A stretch of 64,000 nt of DNA from Candidatus Dormiibacter inghamiae (GTDB lineage Bacteria > Chloroflexota > Dormibacteria > Dormibacterales > Dormibacteraceae): NCBI GenBank assembly GCA_016464825.1, contig JAEKNQ010000059.1, positions 1-64,000 on the forward strand, given 5' to 3'. Position 1 is the stretch's first letter, and each line of letters begins with the position of its first letter. A program made the translations under genes and the position numbers. This document shows positions 32,234 to 41,180 of this stretch, piece by piece. The notes beneath the pieces are model-generated. The model did no database searches. It worked only from the letters and a program-made list of their open reading frames with translations, and was not told the DNA's origin.

Positions 32234-34006
32234 ATGAACCAGACCGCCGACCAGTACCACCGAAGCGAGGTCCGAGATAGGATACGGATCGACTGGCACG
32301 TCCCGATACCGATGGACGACGGCGTAGTGCTGCGAGCCGACGTCTACCGTCCCGACGACGACGGCCGCTATCCGGCCGTGATGAGCTACGGGCCCTACGC
32401 CAAGGGCCTTTCCTTCCAGGAGGCGTATGCGCCGCAATGGGAGAAGATGGTGGGCGACCACCCGGATGTCGCGGCGGGCTCGTCCAACAAGTACCAGAAC
32501 TGGGAGGTCGTCGACCCCGAGAAGTGGGTACCCGAGGGCTACGCGGTGGTCCGCGTCGACTCCCGAGGCACCGGCTGGTCACCCGGCTACATCGACGTCT
32601 GGGCGACCCGCGAGGCACGTGACTTCTACGAGTGCATCGAATGGGCCGGGCAGGAGCCGTGGAGCAACGGCAAGGTCGGCCTCGACGGCATCTCTTATTA
32701 CGCCATCAACCAGTGGCACGTGGCCGGCCTGCAGCCGCCGCATCTGACGGCCATGGTTGCGTGGGAAGGGGCCGCTGACATGTACCGCGACGTCACCTAC
32801 CACGGAGGCATCCTCTCCGAGTTCTGCGGCAACTGGTACCCGCGCCAGGTCGAGATTGTCCAGTACGGCCTGGGCGAACGCGCCCGCAAGTCGCCTATCA
32901 CGGGAGAGTCGGTCGCTGGTCCGGTCACTCTCTCGGACGACGAACTGGCACGCAACCGCGCGGATTTCGGCGCAGACATCAAGCGGCACCCCCTCGACGA
33001 CCAATGGCATCGGGATCGGTCGGCCGACTGGTCGAAGGTCAAGACGCCGTTCCTGTCCGCCGCCAACTGGGGCGGCCAGGGGCTCCATCCGCGTGGGAAC
33101 TTCGACGCCTTCGCGAAGGCGGCCTCGGATCAGAAGTGGCTCGAGGTCCATGGCGACTCGCACTGGTCGCACTTCTACACCGACTATGGCCGCGGGCTCC
33201 AGAAGCGATTCTTCGATCACTTCCTGAAGGGCGAGGACAATGGCTGGCAGCAGCAGGCTCGCGTGATACTCAACGTCCGTCACCCCGGCGAGCGCTTCGT
33301 CCAGCGCTCCGAGAGTGAGTGGCCGCTGGCTGGCACTCGCTGGACCTCGTACTTCCTCGACCCTGAGGGTGAGCGCCTCAGCACCGAGGTCCCCGCCAGG
33401 GAGTCATCGGTGACGTACAACGCGCTCGGCGAGGGATTGACGTTCTCGACCCCTCCGCTAACGCAGCAGACCGAGATCACCGGCCCCATCACGGCCAAAT
33501 TGTTCATTGCCGCATCCACGAAGGACGCCGACATCTTCCTCGCGGTGCGCGTCTTCGACCCCAGGGACGACGAGGTCGTCTTCATGGGGGCCCTCGACCC
33601 GAACACCCCGATCGCGTTGGGCTGGCTCCGAGCCTCCCACCGGCGTCTCGATCCACACAGGAGCCTCCCTCACCAACCATTCCACTCCCACGACCGCTTG
33701 GAGCCCCTCGAGCCCGGCGAGGTCTACGAGCTGGACGTGGAGGTCTGGCCGACGTGCATTGTGGTCCCGTCCGGGTATCGCATCAGCATCACTCTGCGCG
33801 GCAAGGATTACGAGTACGGCGGTGAGCTGAGCGAATTCGCCAAGAGCTTCCATTACGCGTCGAGGGGCACCGGTCCCTTCCTCCACAACGACCCCGACGA
33901 CCGGCCGCCCGACCTCTTCGGCGGTGAGGTGACCCTCTATGCGGGCGGGAGCCGCGCCTCGCATGTGGTGCTCCCGGTAATCCCTCCTGACCGACATGCA
34001 GCTTGA
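32234..34006 (+). CDS. CocE/NonD-family (S15-like) serine hydrolase
   Basis: Starting at ATG 32234, six bases after GGGGGA, gives 590 residues. IDWHVPIPMDDGVVLRADVY, RVDSRGTGWSPGYIDVW, the nucleophile elbow VGLDGISYYAINQWHVAG and HFLKGEDNGWQQQARVIL lead into the C-terminal jelly-roll domain with WPTCIVVPSGYRISITLRGK. It is a clear paralogue of the protein at 18350 (WVPxGYAxVRVDSRGxGxSP and GISYYAxNQW in both). It probably hydrolyses an ester or amide in the cytoplasm. The next gene, another alpha/beta hydrolase, overlaps its end by 11 bases. Confidence 0.9.
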   Translation: MNQTADQYHRSEVRDRIRIDWHVPIPMDDGVVLRADVYRPDDDGRYPAVMSYGPYAKGLSFQEAYAPQWEKMVGDHPDVAAGSSNKYQNWEVVDPEKWVPEGYAVVRVDSRGTGWSPGYIDVWATREARDFYECIEWAGQEPWSNGKVGLDGISYYAINQWHVAGLQPPHLTAMVAWEGAADMYRDVTYHGGILSEFCGNWYPRQVEIVQYGLGERARKSPITGESVAGPVTLSDDELARNRADFGADIKRHPLDDQWHRDRSADWSKVKTPFLSAANWGGQGLHPRGNFDAFAKAASDQKWLEVHGDSHWSHFYTDYGRGLQKRFFDHFLKGEDNGWQQQARVILNVRHPGERFVQRSESEWPLAGTRWTSYFLDPEGERLSTEVPARESSVTYNALGEGLTFSTPPLTQQTEITGPITAKLFIAASTKDADIFLAVRVFDPRDDEVVFMGALDPNTPIALGWLRASHRRLDPHRSLPHQPFHSHDRLEPLEPGEVYELDVEVWPTCIVVPSGYRISITLRGKDYEYGGELSEFAKSFHYASRGTGPFLHNDPDDRPPDLFGGEVTLYAGGSRASHVVLPVIPPDRHAA

Positions 34007-34838
34007 GCTGGTCTCAATCGATACCTTGGGGCTCCCGCTGGACGGGGTGTACTACCGACCGGCCGACAGGGCGCCGGCCGGTTCGGCATTGATCTTCCAT
34101 GGCAACTGCGGCAACTTCTACATGGGTCCGCCGCGCTTCCTACCGCCGCGCCTGGCCAAGCTGGGGCTGGCCTGCCTGACCTTCAACCGGCGCGGTCACG
34201 ACATCCTGGGCACATGCCTTGGCAGGGAGCCAGTGGGCGGCGCCTTCCAGCTCGCGGCGGAGGCGATCGAGGACAACCGGCTGGCCGCCGAGTTCCTGGC
34301 CGCCCAGGGGCACAGTGACCCCATAGTCATCGGACACAGCAACGGCGGCTTGCTGGCGATCCGGCACGTGGCCGATCATCCGGCTACCCCCGCCATGGTG
34401 CTGCTCTCCGCGCCCGGTGGTGGCCCTCGGTCCACCTGGGACCTGGCTGAGGCCGGTCTGTTGACCGGCCACCGCACCGATGAACTGGTGGCCGAAGCTG
34501 AGCGGCTGGTGGCCGAGGGGCGTCCCGACGCCCTGCTTCAACTTCCGGGGTGGTGGTGGACGATCAGCGCCGCCAGCCTCCTCGACCGCGTGCAGCGGAC
34601 CCCCGACGCCATCGGCCTGGCCCCCGCCGTGAAGTGCCCCACGCTCTACCTCAAAGGAAGCGGCGAGCCTGAGAAGATGTACCCCGCGCGTGCCTTTCAG
34701 GCTGCCGCCGGTGGGCCCTGCGACGTCCTGGATATCGACGGTCTCAACCACTGGTACAACGGCCGTGAGGCGGAGGTGGGGGGATTGGTTGCGAGCTGGC
34801 TAGAGAAGACGCTACCGCAGCTGGGACCGCGATCGTGA
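33996..34838 (+). CDS. Alpha/beta hydrolase (S33-like)
   Basis: The 280-residue protein has GSALIFHGNCGNFYMGPPRF, the nucleophile motif VIGHSNGGLLAIRH (Ser in GHSNGG) and a C-terminal His in DIDGLNHWYNG. The acid residue probably lies in the LYLKGSGEPEKMYP region, where the usual Asp is replaced by Glu. It overlaps the CocE gene by 11 bases, so the two hydrolases are co-translated. Substrate is unknown. Confidence 0.85.
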   Translation: MQLELVSIDTLGLPLDGVYYRPADRAPAGSALIFHGNCGNFYMGPPRFLPPRLAKLGLACLTFNRRGHDILGTCLGREPVGGAFQLAAEAIEDNRLAAEFLAAQGHSDPIVIGHSNGGLLAIRHVADHPATPAMVLLSAPGGGPRSTWDLAEAGLLTGHRTDELVAEAERLVAEGRPDALLQLPGWWWTISAASLLDRVQRTPDAIGLAPAVKCPTLYLKGSGEPEKMYPARAFQAAAGGPCDVLDIDGLNHWYNGREAEVGGLVASWLEKTLPQLGPRS

Positions 34839-34847
34839 CGCAATGCC

Positions 34848-35241
34848 GCTGGCACGCTCGAGGAGTGCACGCGGCTGATCCGGGTCGCCCACCAGGAAGC
34901 CGCGAAACTCGGCCTCCTTGGACGGTCGCTATCGTCGAGGGTGGCCACCGGCAGGCGCTGGCGAGGATGGACTGCGCGTTTCCGCCGAGTCCGCCGATCG
35001 CCGCGGCGAAGGCGGTCGGGGCCGCCCTCTGGCACCGCGACGGCGGCTCATTGAACCGGGTGTCTAGGACCGGCTGCCGTCGCGAGCGGGCCGACCGATT
35101 GGTCCGGCTGACCTTGATGTCGGCACTCGGCTCCGTCCTCATCCGCGGGCGGCCACGGTGCTTGGGGCCGTCGGCGTCAGCGGCGCCTCCAGCGAGCAGG
35201 ATCTGGCCTGTGCCGAGGCCGGCCTGGGGGCGATCGCCTAG
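34848..35241 (+). pseudogene. GlcG/HbpS-family (DUF336) protein, frameshifted
   Basis: Successive frames give LEECTRLIRVAHQEAAKLGL (about 34856-34915), then TVAIVEGGHRQALARMDCAF and PIAAAKAVGAALWHRDGG (about 34921-35045). Next comes VLGAVGVSGASSEQDLACAE with AGLGAIA ending at TAG 35239-35241. These are the start, middle and end of a GlcG/HbpS heme-binding fold. At least two frameshifts and a damaged stretch around 35050-35155 separate them, so no intact product is expected. Confidence 0.55.
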
Positions 35242-35336
35242 CGTGTCCTGCCCCAGGCAGGCGCGGCCTGGAAGGCACCGAACGCTGTTTGGGGCCTGCA
35301 GGATCTAGGCGGCCGGCCGCGGCAACAGGCTCGCAC

Positions 35337-35798
35337 CTACCGGGCCAGAAAGAGCGTCGCCCGCAGGTTTTCCCGGCCTTGCGGCTGCGGGAGTCGTCGA
35401 ATCTCATCAACGACCGAGCGGTTGATGGTGTCGATGTTCGGGTGGTCTATCTCGACGAGGTTGCCGCCTGGGTCGCGCAGGTACATCTGGACGTTCTTGC
35501 TGGGTAACTCATAGATGTGGTGGCCGAACGCTTCGCGATCGAAAATGCCCAGCTCCTTGGACTTGGTGTAGGCGGCCTCGAAGTCGTCGACGGTAAGAGC
35601 GAGGTGGTGGTAGGCGGGGGCCGGTCCCAGACGCTCGAAAAGGTGCAGTTGCAGCCCACCGACGGATAGCCACTGAACCGGGAAGCCGAAGTTTGGAGTC
35701 GGCAGCCTCTCAAGGCCCAGGACCTCGGTGTAGAACCTGACCGAGCCCTCCAGGTCGAGAGCGCTAATGCTGACGTGGTTGAAACCTGTCGCTACCAA
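35337..35798 (-). CDS. VOC-family (glyoxalase-fold) metalloenzyme
   Basis: TTG 35798, preceded by GAGGAGAAGG, gives 153 residues. FNHVSISALDLEGSVRFYTE, YHHLALTVDDFEAAYTKSKE and VQMYLRDPGGNLVEIDHPNI are the two beta-alpha-beta-beta-beta halves of a vicinal-oxygen-chelate protein. His in FNHVS, His in YHHLA and Glu in LVEID are the probable metal ligands. Family members include glyoxalases, extradiol dioxygenases and fosfomycin-type transferases, so the reaction stays open. The frame is open upstream to 35960 without similarity. Confidence 0.85.
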   Translation of the reverse strand: MVATGFNHVSISALDLEGSVRFYTEVLGLERLPTPNFGFPVQWLSVGGLQLHLFERLGPAPAYHHLALTVDDFEAAYTKSKELGIFDREAFGHHIYELPSKNVQMYLRDPGGNLVEIDHPNIDTINRSVVDEIRRLPQPQGRENLRATLFLAR

Positions 35799-36144
35799 AT
35801 CGCCTTCTCCTCGCTGACTGCTGGCCGCTCTCAGTTTTTCTGTCCCAATCGAGGGCAAGTGGCCCACGGCACCCATTGTCCGGCCGTCGGGCGGGTCGAC
35901 GCGCACCGCGCTCGTCCACCGTGACCGCAACTTCATTTGGCTGCATGTCCAAGTCGACATTCCGGCGCCAGGTCTCCCGAGAAGGCTGAACGACCGCTGA
36001 TAGGATTTACCCGAATTATGGCGGTGGCTAAGGACCTGATACTGCAGCCCCTGGCGAACCTGGTCGGGAACCGTTTCGTTTCTCGCGACAGCGCCACGCG
36101 GCGCCCCTGGTTCGGCATCAGACTGTTCGACCTGGGGTCGGCCG
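35799..36144. other. Gap without a supported gene
   Basis: This region lies upstream of both the VOC gene (minus) and the decayed M24 gene (plus). Nothing recognisable is seen apart from possible heavily diverged N-terminal codons of the M24 remnant just before 36145. Confidence 0.35.
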
Positions 36145-37003
36145 TCCGGATCCCTACCGGCTGCGCGAGAAGCGCGTCGAGCAGGCCCGCCAGGCGATGG
36201 CCGCGGCCGCGCTCGACGCGATACTGCTCTGGAAGGACGAGAACGTCCGCTACCTGACGGGCAAAAGCGCCGTGCTCAATGGGTGCCTGCTGCTGCCTGG
36301 ACGTGAGCCGATCCTGCTTGCCTCCGGCGGTGAGGTCCAGCGAGCGCGAGTGGCGATGCCGTGGCTGGAGGAGATCCACGCCGTCCCAATCATGGAGGCT
36401 GGGGGCTTAGTGCGCGGTGCGGTCGAAGCGACGATCAAGCCGCTGGTCGAAAAGCATGGGCTGCTCGGGTGCCGGCTCGGCCTTGATGAGTGCGGCTTCA
36501 CGCTGGTACAGGCCTTGGGCGAGCTGCTTACAGACGTCCGACTGGGCGACGGGGACGCGGCAATGCACCAGGCCCGGCTCATCAAGCTGCCCGACGAGAT
36601 CGCGCTCATGGAGGAGGCTGCCGCAATCGCCGAGGCGGTGACCCAGGCAGCCATCGATGCGTGAGACCGGGTGTTCGCGAGACCGATGTGGTGGCCGAGG
36701 CCATGCACGCGCTGTTCCGGCTCGGCGGCGAGATGCCGCATGTCAGCACCCCTTTCGTGGCCTCCGGCGAGCGATAGTAGGCGTGGGCGCAAACGAGCCG
36801 CCCTACATTGGCGAGGAGTTGCCGGGGGCGAGACGGTGGTGCTCCATGCCGGCATGACCTTCGCCGCCGAACCCCTGATCTGGGTCCCTGGCGTGCCCGG
36901 AGGGGCCGGGGTCCGGCTCGAGCACACGATTCTCGTGACGGACGACGGCGGCCGGGCGCTCACCCGCACCGGCTGGGACGAGCGGCTGCTGCTCCGCGGC
37001 TGA
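36145..37003 (+). pseudogene. M24-family peptidase pseudogene with internal deletion
   Basis: It is a close copy of the gene at 23292. RPDPYRLREKRVEQARQAMA, LLWKDENVRYLT, GKSAVLNGCLLL and LASGGEVQRARVAMPWLEEI run in frame to AAIDA at 36661. A one-base shift then gives VRPGVRETDVVAEAMHALFR and STPFVASGER. About 120 codons, including both metal-binding Asp and the metal-binding His of the intact paralogue, are missing. The sequence resumes near 36783 with VGANEPPYIGEEL and, after another shift, FAAEPLIWVPGV and VRLEHTILVTDDGG. Activity is impossible. Confidence 0.8.
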
Positions 37004-37005
37004 GG

Positions 37006-37998
37006 CTACTCACCCACCGGCACGACAAGGCCCTCGCGTGCCGATCGTCGGATCGCGTCTGTCAGCTGGACGCTGCGAAGACCGTCAAGACCGGACGGGT
37101 TTGGTTCCCGGCCCTCGGACACAGCGTGGCTGAAGGCTGCCAACGTCCTCGCGTACGCATCATGGGAGCTGTACTCGCGCTCTGTCTCATCCTCCCCCGA
37201 GACGATGCGCATTCGCCCCTCCTGACCGGGTCGCGTCAGCCCCCGGGCGTCGATGCGGCCCCGGGTGCCGTGGATCACCAGGTCGTTCAGCGGTTTAGGC
37301 GTCAGCTGGTTGCCATTGGCATAGACGAGCGCGCCGCGAGAGAAGCGCATGAGCACCATGGGCAACCGCTCGAGCTGCTCAGCCCGGCCGCTCTCGAACA
37401 TGGCCACGACCTCGGTCGGGTCGTCGTCGAACAGGAAGCGGATCAAATCGTAGATGTGCACCGCGATGTTGTTGGTGGCGCCCAGCCCGGCCAGGGCCGC
37501 GTCGGTGCGCCAGCCGCCGGGCGGGTCCGAGCCCGGGCTGGCGTCGACCTGGGCCGAGATCACATCGCCGATCCTGCCCTCCGCAATCGCCTGGCGCGCC
37601 TCCTGGAAACATCCGTGGTGGCGCGTTTGGAAATTAATTCCGAGCTTCACCCCAGCCTGCTTGCACGCCTGGAGGGCGCGCGCGGCGTCGGCCGCGATTC
37701 CCCCCAGGGGCTTATCGCAGAGGACGTGCTTGCCCGCCCGTGCAGCCGCCACCACCTGGTCGGGATGGAGGGTGTTGGGCGTGCAGATGAGTACAGCGTC
37801 TACTTGCGGGTTGGCCAGCATCTCCTCGTAGCTGGTACCGGCCGCGGCCGCCCCATGCTTGACGGCGAAGGCTTCGGCCCGTCCCTCGTCGCGGCTCACG
37901 ACAGCCTCCAACCGGCTGTTTGCGTCGCCCGTGATCGCGGGCGCCATTGCGCTGTCCGCAATCCTGCCGATTCCGATGATTCCCCAGCCGATCGTCAT
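37006..37998 (-). CDS. Gfo/Idh/MocA-family NAD(P)-dependent oxidoreductase
   Basis: ATG 37998 follows an AAGGAG ribosome site and gives 330 residues. WGIIGIGRIADSAMAPAI is the dinucleotide-binding start, and AGKHVLCDKPLGGIAADAAR carries the family's conserved Lys. The C-terminal half forms the substrate-binding sheet. It is transcribed away from the alcohol dehydrogenase at 38059, with 60 bases between the starts. The open frame continues to 38724, but that part is antisense to the dehydrogenase. It may act on a sugar or cyclitol. Confidence 0.88.
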   Translation of the reverse strand: MTIGWGIIGIGRIADSAMAPAITGDANSRLEAVVSRDEGRAEAFAVKHGAAAAGTSYEEMLANPQVDAVLICTPNTLHPDQVVAAARAGKHVLCDKPLGGIAADAARALQACKQAGVKLGINFQTRHHGCFQEARQAIAEGRIGDVISAQVDASPGSDPPGGWRTDAALAGLGATNNIAVHIYDLIRFLFDDDPTEVVAMFESGRAEQLERLPMVLMRFSRGALVYANGNQLTPKPLNDLVIHGTRGRIDARGLTRPGQEGRMRIVSGEDETEREYSSHDAYARTLAAFSHAVSEGREPNPSGLDGLRSVQLTDAIRRSAREGLVVPVGE

Positions 37999-38045
37999 GA
38001 AGGACTCCTTGAATTCAGGCGCTGGCGTCGCCCACGGCGGCCATC

Positions 38046-38051
38046 TAACCT
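38046..38051 (+). promoter_or_regulatory. -10 box for a leaderless alcohol dehydrogenase transcript
   Basis: TAACCT is followed by seven bases (TAGGGCG) and the ATG at 38059. No ribosome site with useful spacing is present. The layout matches the other leaderless candidates at 22862, 26781, 31002, 31051 and 47625. Confidence 0.4.
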
Positions 38052-38058
38052 TAGGGCG

Positions 38059-39096
38059 ATGCGAGCAATGGCAGTGACGGCCTACGGCAGTCCCTTGCAG
38101 ATGTTGGAGCTTCCCCGCCCACAGCCGCCACCGGGCCATGCCCTGATTGAGGTGCTGGCGTGCGGCCTCTGCTTCAGCGACGTGAAGACAATCCGCGGAC
38201 GCATGCCCTACTCGCCGGGATTGGCCCTTCCCCACGTCGCCGGCCATGAGGTCTCCGGCAGGGTGGTCGAGGTGAACGGCCCCAGCCCGCTCTCGGCCGG
38301 CCAGCGCGTGATAATCCACCACCTCTGGGCCTGCCACCGCTGCGCATCGTGCCGGCGGGGCGAGGAGCACCTCTGCACCAACCTCGTCGCCTGGATGGGG
38401 TTCACTGAGCCGGGCGGCTTCCAGGAGTATGTGTCGGCGCCGGTCGAGAATGTGCTGCCGGTGCCCGAGCACATCCCACCCGACCAGGCTCCCGCCTTGA
38501 CCTGCGCGATGGGGACCGCCTACCGGGCTGTTGTGCCGCGGGGCCGCATTCAGCCGGGTGAGCTCGCGGTGGTGCTCGGACTCGGCGGCGTCGGCGTCCA
38601 CGCCGCCCTGATCGCCCAGGTGGCCGGCGCGCATGTGGTCGGGGTCGACGTTGAGGCCAAGCTGGAGGCGGCGCGCCGGGTCGGCCTTCGAGAGGTGGTG
38701 GGGACTGGAGACGTTCAGGAGCATGTGACCGACCTAAGTGGCGGGGATATGGCCGACCTTGTGATCGAAACCACCGGCGTGCCGGCACTGCTGGAGAAGG
38801 CTCGGCAGCTTCTGCGCCCAGGCGGTCGGATCGTCGGCGTCGGCTACCACGTGGGCGAGCTGATGGCCATTTCCAGTGACCAGCTGGTGCTGTGGGAGCA
38901 ATCGGTGCTCGGCTCCCGCTACGCGACCCGCGCCGACATGGAGCACGTGATCCGGCTGGTGGCCGACGGGCTGGTCACGCCAGTGATCGACGAGGTGCTC
39001 CCGCTGGCCGAGTTGAACAAGGCGGTGAAGAGACTCGAGCACGGACAAGTCAACGGGCGCCTTGTCCTCGGAGTCGCGGCTCAGAGCAGCGTGTAG
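38059..39096 (+). CDS. Zinc-dependent alcohol dehydrogenase (MDR family)
   Basis: The 345-residue protein has the catalytic zinc site Cys in ACGLCFSDVKTIRG and His-Glu in HVAGHEVSGRVVEV. The structural zinc cysteines CHRCASCRRGEEHLC and the nucleotide motif VVLGLGGVGVHAALIAQ are also present. It should oxidise an alcohol with NAD(P). The start at ATG 38059 is clear, although the frame is open far upstream. Its end overlaps the convergent SDR gene by 16 bases. The divergent Gfo/Idh gene suggests shared control. Confidence 0.88.
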   Translation: MRAMAVTAYGSPLQMLELPRPQPPPGHALIEVLACGLCFSDVKTIRGRMPYSPGLALPHVAGHEVSGRVVEVNGPSPLSAGQRVIIHHLWACHRCASCRRGEEHLCTNLVAWMGFTEPGGFQEYVSAPVENVLPVPEHIPPDQAPALTCAMGTAYRAVVPRGRIQPGELAVVLGLGGVGVHAALIAQVAGAHVVGVDVEAKLEAARRVGLREVVGTGDVQEHVTDLSGGDMADLVIETTGVPALLEKARQLLRPGGRIVGVGYHVGELMAISSDQLVLWEQSVLGSRYATRADMEHVIRLVADGLVTPVIDEVLPLAELNKAVKRLEHGQVNGRLVLGVAAQSSV

Positions 39097-39849
39097 CCCC
39101 CGTCGACCATGATGGTGGCTCCGGTCACATATGAGGCCTCATCCGATCCCAGGAAGACCGCCGCGCCAACCATCTCGTCCGGCTCGCCGAGCGTCCGATC
39201 GGGAGCAGCCGCAGGTTGGCCTCGCGCACCTCCGGCCGCGCGAAGAACTCGCGGTTGCCGGGTGTCAGGGTCGGGCCGGGGCCGAAGGCGTTCACCCGGA
39301 TGCGATGCCGCGGCGAGGTCGACGGCCATGCTCTTCACAAGCTGGCGGAGGGCGCCCTTGGCGGACGCGTAGTGGGCCAGCCCGGGGCGTGTCACCTCGC
39401 TCAGCTGGGAGGACGTGAAGACGATCGCACCCCGGCGGTTGGCCGCCATGTGGCGGGCGAACACGAGACCGCAGTTGAAGGCGGTAGTCAGGTTCCTGTC
39501 GAACATCGCGCGCCACGTTTGGGGCGTCATCTCGAGGAAGGGGACCGTCTCGCCCCGGGAGCCGCCGGCGTTTGCGTAGAGCAGGTCGGCGCCCCCCATC
39601 CGCGAGCACGCGGCGGCCAGCAAACCCTCCACCGCGGCGATGTCGGCAAGGTCGGCCTTCACGTGCCAGGCGCAGCCCCCCGAGTCGCGCACGAGACAGG
39701 CAGTGCTGTCGGCGCCAGGCGCGTCGAGATCGGCGCAGACCACCTCGGCGCCCGCGGCCGCGACTCCCAGCGCAAGCGCGCGTCCGACCCCGCCAGCGGC
39801 CGCCCGCCACCACCGCCCGGCGGCCGGCGAGGCGGCCGCTCACCGTCAC
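39081..39849 (-). pseudogene. Short-chain dehydrogenase/reductase with several frameshifts
   Basis: GTG 39849 overlaps the amidohydrolase stop as GTGA and starts VTVSGRLAGRRAVVAGG. A shift at about 39800 is needed to continue as AAGGVGRALALGVAAAGAEV and VVCADLDAPGADS. The main frame holds LLYANAGGSRGE and the catalytic HYASAKGALRQLVKSMAVDL. Between about 39310 and 39190 the matching residues IRVNAFGPGPTLTPGNREFF lie in another frame, after which the first frame resumes with LGEPDEMVGAAVFLGSDEAS and GATIMVDGGY. So three indels disrupt an otherwise complete SDR with Tyr-Lys intact. Recent decay and assembly error are both possible. It is the last gene of the operon starting at 47519. Confidence 0.7.
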
Positions 39850-41180
39850 AGGACTGCGGGTCCGGGCAGGAAGCGGCCCTGGCCGGGCCTGGCCAGCACC
39901 TCCCCGCACTCGGCGGCGAGGGTACCCCGGAGATACGTTCGGACCGCACGCCCGCGAAGCGTCCGTCCTGTGAACGGCGACCAGCCCGCCTTTGAGATAA
40001 CGTCCTCGTCCTTCACCGTCCACTCAAACCCCGGGTCCACGAGGACCAAGTCCGCGTCCGCACCCGGCGCCAGGCTGCCCTTGCCGCCCAACCCGTAGAT
40101 GCGGGCGGGCGCCTCTGAGTAGATCTCGACCACGCGCTCATAACTGAGCCGGCCACGGGCGGCCCCGTCGAGGAGCACGGAAAAGGTGGTGTCGATCCCG
40201 GGCAGGCCGAAATGGACATCCCAGATCGAACCGGCAGCCTTCTGGGCGCGGGTCGAGGGCGCGTGGTCGCTCGATACGTAGTCGATGTCTCCGCCGGCCA
40301 GCGCCGCCCACATTGCGACCAGGTCGGCCTCAGCGCGGGCCCGGGCGGGCGGCGTGAACTTGCGCAGCGACCCCTCGGAGAGTGCCTCCCCTTCGAGCAA
40401 CGTCAGGTACTGAGGGCAGGACTCGATCACCAGGTTCCGGGCCGCAGCCAGGACCATGGGGCTGCTGGCGTGAGCCAAGACCACTCGGGCTCCGCTGGAA
40501 CCGGCCAGGACGGCGGCCGTCGAGACGGCGACCAACTCAGCCTCCACGCTGCGCCACTCTGGAATCACTCCGCCGTCATGGCGACCCGCCGCCTGCAGAC
40601 GCGCCTCGGCCGAGGCGGTCAGCGACTCGTCCTCGCAGTGCAGGAGGCAGGTCGCGCCGGCCGCTCGGGCGGTGACCATCAGCTCGCACAGCGCGGCCGC
40701 GTCGTGGCCCGGAACGCCGTGGGTGGTACAAGTGAAGGCCTTCAAGAACGCGGCGCCCGCCCGCCAAGCGTCGGCGGCAGCGGGGGCCTCCCCGGGCCAG
40801 GCATGCGCCCCCAATGCGAAGTCGGACCGCGCCCGTCCGGTCAGGTACGACACCTTGGCGGCGAGGTCGGCGGCGGTTCTGACGGGGGCCGCGTGAGTAT
40901 GTTCGATGACGGTAGTCACACCGGAGCGGAGGGCGGCCGCGGTACCGGACGGAAAGTCCTCGCGCTCGAGGTCGGCGGGGTCCATGAAGTGGACGTGTGC
41001 GTCGACCATCCCGGGCATCACCAGCAGCCCAGCCGCGTCGAAGCGCTCCCCGGCCGGCCGGAGTTGGGAGGTCACCTCCACCACCCGGCCGCCGCTGAGG
41101 TAAACATTGGCCGGCCGGCTGCCAGCGCTTGTGACGAGGGTGCCGCCCTCGATCCCAAGGTCCGCCGCAGCCCCGGTCAA
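39846..41180 (-). CDS. Dihydroorotase/allantoinase-like cyclic amidohydrolase
   Basis: The 444-residue protein has VMPGMVDAHVHFMDPADLER (HxH), AFLKAFTCTTHG with the Lys that is carbamylated in this family, LLHCEDESL, VVLAHASSPMV and YVSSDHAPST. The full binuclear metal set of the dihydroorotase/hydantoinase/allantoinase group is therefore present. GADADLVLVDPGFEWTV is the usual late strand. It opens cyclic amide bonds in the cytoplasm. Four-base overlap with the preceding hydrolase gene and its place beside an isochorismatase-type amidase suggest a ureide or cyclic-amide substrate. Confidence 0.9.
   Translation of the reverse strand: MTGAAADLGIEGGTLVTSAGSRPANVYLSGGRVVEVTSQLRPAGERFDAAGLLVMPGMVDAHVHFMDPADLEREDFPSGTAAALRSGVTTVIEHTHAAPVRTAADLAAKVSYLTGRARSDFALGAHAWPGEAPAAADAWRAGAAFLKAFTCTTHGVPGHDAAALCELMVTARAAGATCLLHCEDESLTASAEARLQAAGRHDGGVIPEWRSVEAELVAVSTAAVLAGSSGARVVLAHASSPMVLAAARNLVIESCPQYLTLLEGEALSEGSLRKFTPPARARAEADLVAMWAALAGGDIDYVSSDHAPSTRAQKAAGSIWDVHFGLPGIDTTFSVLLDGAARGRLSYERVVEIYSEAPARIYGLGGKGSLAPGADADLVLVDPGFEWTVKDEDVISKAGWSPFTGRTLRGRAVRTYLRGTLAAECGEVLARPGQGRFLPGPAVL

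Noticed and set aside
34848-35241. GlcG/HbpS-like remnant as a product of programmed frameshifting
   Set aside because: Three different frames and a damaged middle segment are required, with no slippery sequence at the joins; decay is simpler.
36659-36664. TGA after AAIDA in the M24 copy as another selenocysteine codon
   Set aside because: Family sequence continues (VRPGVRETDVV) only in a neighbouring frame, so the stop results from a one-base indel. No UxxC-type context or hairpin is present.
37999-38724. N-terminal extension of the Gfo/Idh protein to 572 residues
   Set aside because: The extension is antisense to the alcohol dehydrogenase. The Rossmann motif begins directly after ATG 37998, which has its own ribosome site.
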